Positions 6,654 through 8,883 of a stretch of DNA of 8,883 bases are shown piece by piece. The stretch comes from Ferruginibacter sp. Its GTDB lineage: Bacteria; Bacteroidota; Bacteroidia; Chitinophagales; Chitinophagaceae. The notes below the pieces were generated by a model. It saw nothing but the letters and a program-made list of their open reading frames with translations. It ran no database searches and was not told where the DNA came from. The first letter of the stretch is position 1. Each line of letters starts with the position of its first letter. The stretch is from contig JAURKN010000064.1 of NCBI GenBank assembly GCA_030831725.1, positions 1 to 8,883 on the forward strand. Reading direction: 5' to 3'. A program made the position numbers and the translations under genes.

Positions 6654-6726
6654 CACTTGAAAATTGTGGAATCATGTTAATGGAGCGTGGATTACTTCTT
6701 TTCAGATGCCATAAACCAATCCTCGG

Positions 6727-6758
6727 TTTCATACAATCGCATTTTGATTTTACCTTAG
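6727..6758 (+). promoter_or_regulatory. Possible dnaB promoter
   Basis: TACCTTAG at 6751-6758 matches TAnnTTTG at five of six fixed positions. A TTTC lies at 6727-6730, about 20 nt upstream, close to the expected -33 spacing. Transcription would start near 6764, about 32 nt before the dnaB ATG. The match is imperfect, so this is a candidate only. Confidence 0.35.
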
Positions 6759-6795
6759 ACGCCTGCTATTCAATCATCATAATCGGACGACAAAA

Positions 6796-8367
6796 ATGGA
6801 TATAACGAACTTCAATAAGGACAGAAATAAACTAAGAAAAAAATCTTCACCCGATTTGGGTGGTCTTGTTTTTGGAAAAGTACCCCCGCAGTCGAAGGAA
6901 TTGGAAGAGGCGATTTTGGGTGCCATCATGCTCGAAAAATCAGCGTTCGGAATTGCCGCAGAAATTCTAAAACCGGATTGTTTTTATCTGGAGGCGCATC
7001 AACGTATTTTCAAAGCGATGCAGAGTTTGGACAACAAGGGTTTGCCAATTGATTTGCTTACGGTTGTTGAGGAACTTCGATTCCGAGAAGACCTTGAATT
7101 CGTCGGAGGTCCCTATTTCGTGACAAAACTCACCAATGCGGTGGTATCTTCCGCCAACATAGAATCTCATGCCAGAATCATCGTTCAGAAGTTTATCCAA
7201 AGGGAGTTGATTCGAATCAGTGGAGAAATCATAGGAGAGGCCTATGAAGACAGTACGGATGTTTTTGACATGCTAGACTCTGCGGAAGGCAAATTATTCG
7301 AAATCACAAACAATCACTTAAGAAGGAATTTCGATAAAATTGATGCGGTGTTGGTTAACACCATCAAAAGAATCGAAGACCTGAGAAACCAACAGGAAGA
7401 CATCACCGGTGTTCCTACAGGATTCCCTTCTTTGGATAAAGTGACATATGGGTGGCAGGACAGCGATCTCATCATCCTTGCTGCGAGACCATCAGTGGGT
7501 AAAACCGCCTTTGCGCTCAATCTCGCCCGCAGTGCGGCACTCGATCCCGTCAAACCGACAGGCGTGGGTTTCTTCAGTTTGGAGATGAGCAGCAACCAGC
7601 TCGTTCAGCGTATACTCAGTGCCGAGAGTGAGATCATGCTCGAAAAAATTTCGAGAGGCAAACTGGAGGAATACGAAATGAAACAACTCTACAAAAAAGG
7701 CATAGAACGCTTGAATAAAGCTCCGATATACATCGATGATTCTGCAGCGTTGAACATCTTCGAACTCAGAGCTAAATGCAGACGTCTGAAAAACAAATAC
7801 AACATCGGATTGGTCATCATCGACTATCTGCAATTGATGAGTGGTAGTGCCGACAGAAATTCGAATCGTGAACAGGAAATCAGCAAAATCTCCAGAGACC
7901 TGAAAAGTCTTGCCAAAGAGCTGAACATACCCATCATCGCCCTTTCCCAGTTGAGTCGTGAGGTCGAAAGAAGAAAAGAAGGAAACAAAATGCCTCAATT
8001 GAGTGACCTTCGTGAATCCGGTGCGATCGAACAGGATGCCGACATGGTCATGTTCTTGTACAGACCCGAATACCATGATATTCTCGTTACGGAGAATGGA
8101 GAGAGCAACAAAGGAGAAACGCATGTCAAAATAGCCAAGCATCGTAATGGTAGCTTGGAAACCATAAAGCTCAAGGCATTGCTTCACATTCAGAAATTCA
8201 TTGAGGAAGAAAACCAGGATTTCGGCTTCGGTGGACTTCCTGCGGAAGGCAATTGGAAATCATTCAAAGGACAGGGATCTTCAGGTAATGACGATCAGGC
8301 GAAAATGTACATCCAAAAGGGAAGCAGAATGAATGAAGATGAATTTGATGACAATAATCCTTTTTGA
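6796..8367 (+). CDS. dnaB: Replicative DNA helicase DnaB
   Basis: A 523-residue hexameric ATP-dependent helicase that unwinds DNA at the replication fork and recruits primase. The N-terminal DnaB domain (~30-135) opens with PPQSKELEEAILGAIML. A linker follows, then the RecA-like ATPase (~205-465). The Walker A motif is ARPSVGKT (230-237, K236), the catalytic Glu is in FFSLEMS (E263), Walker B is LVIIDYLQLM (D343), the sensor motif is ALSQLSREVERR (Q385), and KHRNG (448-452) carries the likely arginine finger R450. No intein interrupts the motifs. The ~55-residue C-terminal tail is Gly/Ser/Asp-rich and ends DEFDDNNPF, which resembles the acidic tip of SSB. The ATG at 6796 follows ACAAAA with no Shine-Dalgarno motif. 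rsmE follows 11 nt downstream, so the two probably share a transcript. Confidence 0.98.
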   Translation: MDITNFNKDRNKLRKKSSPDLGGLVFGKVPPQSKELEEAILGAIMLEKSAFGIAAEILKPDCFYLEAHQRIFKAMQSLDNKGLPIDLLTVVEELRFREDLEFVGGPYFVTKLTNAVVSSANIESHARIIVQKFIQRELIRISGEIIGEAYEDSTDVFDMLDSAEGKLFEITNNHLRRNFDKIDAVLVNTIKRIEDLRNQQEDITGVPTGFPSLDKVTYGWQDSDLIILAARPSVGKTAFALNLARSAALDPVKPTGVGFFSLEMSSNQLVQRILSAESEIMLEKISRGKLEEYEMKQLYKKGIERLNKAPIYIDDSAALNIFELRAKCRRLKNKYNIGLVIIDYLQLMSGSADRNSNREQEISKISRDLKSLAKELNIPIIALSQLSREVERRKEGNKMPQLSDLRESGAIEQDADMVMFLYRPEYHDILVTENGESNKGETHVKIAKHRNGSLETIKLKALLHIQKFIEEENQDFGFGGLPAEGNWKSFKGQGSSGNDDQAKMYIQKGSRMNEDEFDDNNPF

Positions 8368-8378
8368 TTTTGACAGAT

Positions 8379-8883
8379 ATGAGTCTTCCCATTTTTTTTC
8401 AGGAAAATCTTGATTTGGAATCATCCGAATTTGAGTTGGGTGAAGACGCGTCACGTCACATCATCCAGGTGCTTCGGATGCAAATAGGAGAGGAGGTCAT
8501 GTTGACTGATGGTAAGGGATCAATGATGATTGTGAAGATTGTTGATGACCACAAAAAAAAGTGCAGGGTCAGCAAGATGAGCCTTGAGCGCATAGCGCCA
8601 TCATCTAGAAAAATAACGATAGCCATTTCGCCGGTTAAGAATACAAGTCGATTTGAGTGGTTTTTGGAGAAGGCTACGGAGATGGGGGTTCATTCCATCA
8701 TCCCATTGATTTGTAAAAGAACGGAAAAGCAACATTTCAAAAAAGACCGGATGAAAGCCATTTTGATCAGTGCGATGTTGCAATCCAAACAAACGTATCT
8801 GCCGGAGCTGCATGATCCTGTTTCATTTTTGCAGACTGTGAAAGACTCAGAGCATGTTACAAAATGCATCGCACATTGTGAAT
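8379..8883 (+). CDS. rsmE: 16S rRNA (uracil(1498)-N(3))-methyltransferase RsmE, N-terminal part
   Basis: Partial gene: the frame stays open from the ATG at 8379 to the right edge (168 complete codons). The protein would methylate N3 of U1498 in 16S rRNA using S-adenosylmethionine. The N-terminal PUA-like domain (~1-70) includes SRHIIQVLRMQIGEEVMLTD. The start of the SPOUT methyltransferase domain includes ITIAISPVKN and the RsmE signature EWFLEKATEMGVHSIIPL (~96-113), then KRTEKQHFKKDRMKAILISA and MLQSKQTYLPEL. The trefoil-knot SAM-binding motif lies beyond the window. It begins 11 nt after the dnaB stop, with GACAGAT before the ATG. Confidence 0.93.
   Translation, partial: MSLPIFFQENLDLESSEFELGEDASRHIIQVLRMQIGEEVMLTDGKGSMMIVKIVDDHKKKCRVSKMSLERIAPSSRKITIAISPVKNTSRFEWFLEKATEMGVHSIIPLICKRTEKQHFKKDRMKAILISAMLQSKQTYLPELHDPVSFLQTVKDSEHVTKCIAHCE

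Larger units (their letters stand above)
6437..6795. other. Divergent intergenic region between pheT and dnaB
   Basis: These 359 bases hold no credible coding sequence. They contain a good -7 element for pheT near 6457-6464, a weaker promoter candidate for dnaB at 6727-6758, an A-tract (6563-6571), and a tandem 12-nt near-repeat with DnaA-box-like TGTGnAAAA cores (6630-6653). No terminator, RNA gene or riboswitch fold was recognised. Confidence 0.7.

Noticed and set aside
6437..6795. Replication origin in the pheT-dnaB gap
   Set aside because: There are only imperfect DnaA-like words, no clear AT-rich unwinding element next to a box cluster, and no dnaA in the window. The evidence is too weak for an origin call.
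7492..8187. 231-codon open frame on the minus strand opposite dnaB
   Set aside because: It lies wholly inside the well-supported dnaB gene and its translation shows no recognisable domain. It is a by-product of dnaB codon use.

Overview
The window looks like ordinary chromosome from a member of the Bacteroidota. The closest fit is perhaps a Saprospiria- or Flavobacteriia-like lineage, but this is an inference from gene content and signals, with no database search. Three things support it. First, start codons follow A-rich sequence rather than Shine-Dalgarno motifs. Second, several genes are preceded by the TAnnTTTG -7 element typical of the Bacteroidota primary sigma factor. Third, the gene order pheT / small coiled-coil protein / zapA / 6S-like RNA / rny fits what I recall from this phylum. 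There are no insertion sequences, phage genes, CRISPR arrays, tRNAs or rRNAs, and no sign of horizontal transfer.

Layout. Positions 1-6436 are all on the minus strand and 6796-8883 on the plus strand. Reading leftward from the divergent promoter region (6437-6795): pheT (phenylalanyl-tRNA synthetase beta subunit), a 95-residue coiled-coil protein starting at TTG, zapA (FtsZ-ring protein), a 170-nt gap that folds like a 6S RNA, then rny (membrane-anchored ribonuclease Y) ending at an intrinsic terminator. Next come rplS (ribosomal protein L19) with its own promoter and a strong terminator, tatA (Tat protein export), and the 5' part of an MltD-like lytic transglycosylase gene cut by the left edge. 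Rightward from the divergent region are dnaB (replicative helicase) and, 11 nt later, the 5' part of rsmE (16S rRNA m3U1498 methyltransferase), cut by the right edge.

Functionally this is a growth housekeeping block: translation (pheT, rplS, rsmE), replication (dnaB), division (zapA), RNA turnover (rny), probable global transcription control (6S-like RNA), protein export (tatA) and wall remodelling (lytic transglycosylase). The items most worth a second look are the unannotated 6S-like RNA between zapA and rny, the TTG-started coiled-coil gene lying in frame just after the pheT stop codon, and the SSB-like acidic tip on DnaB. I found nothing that amounts to a wholly new system.
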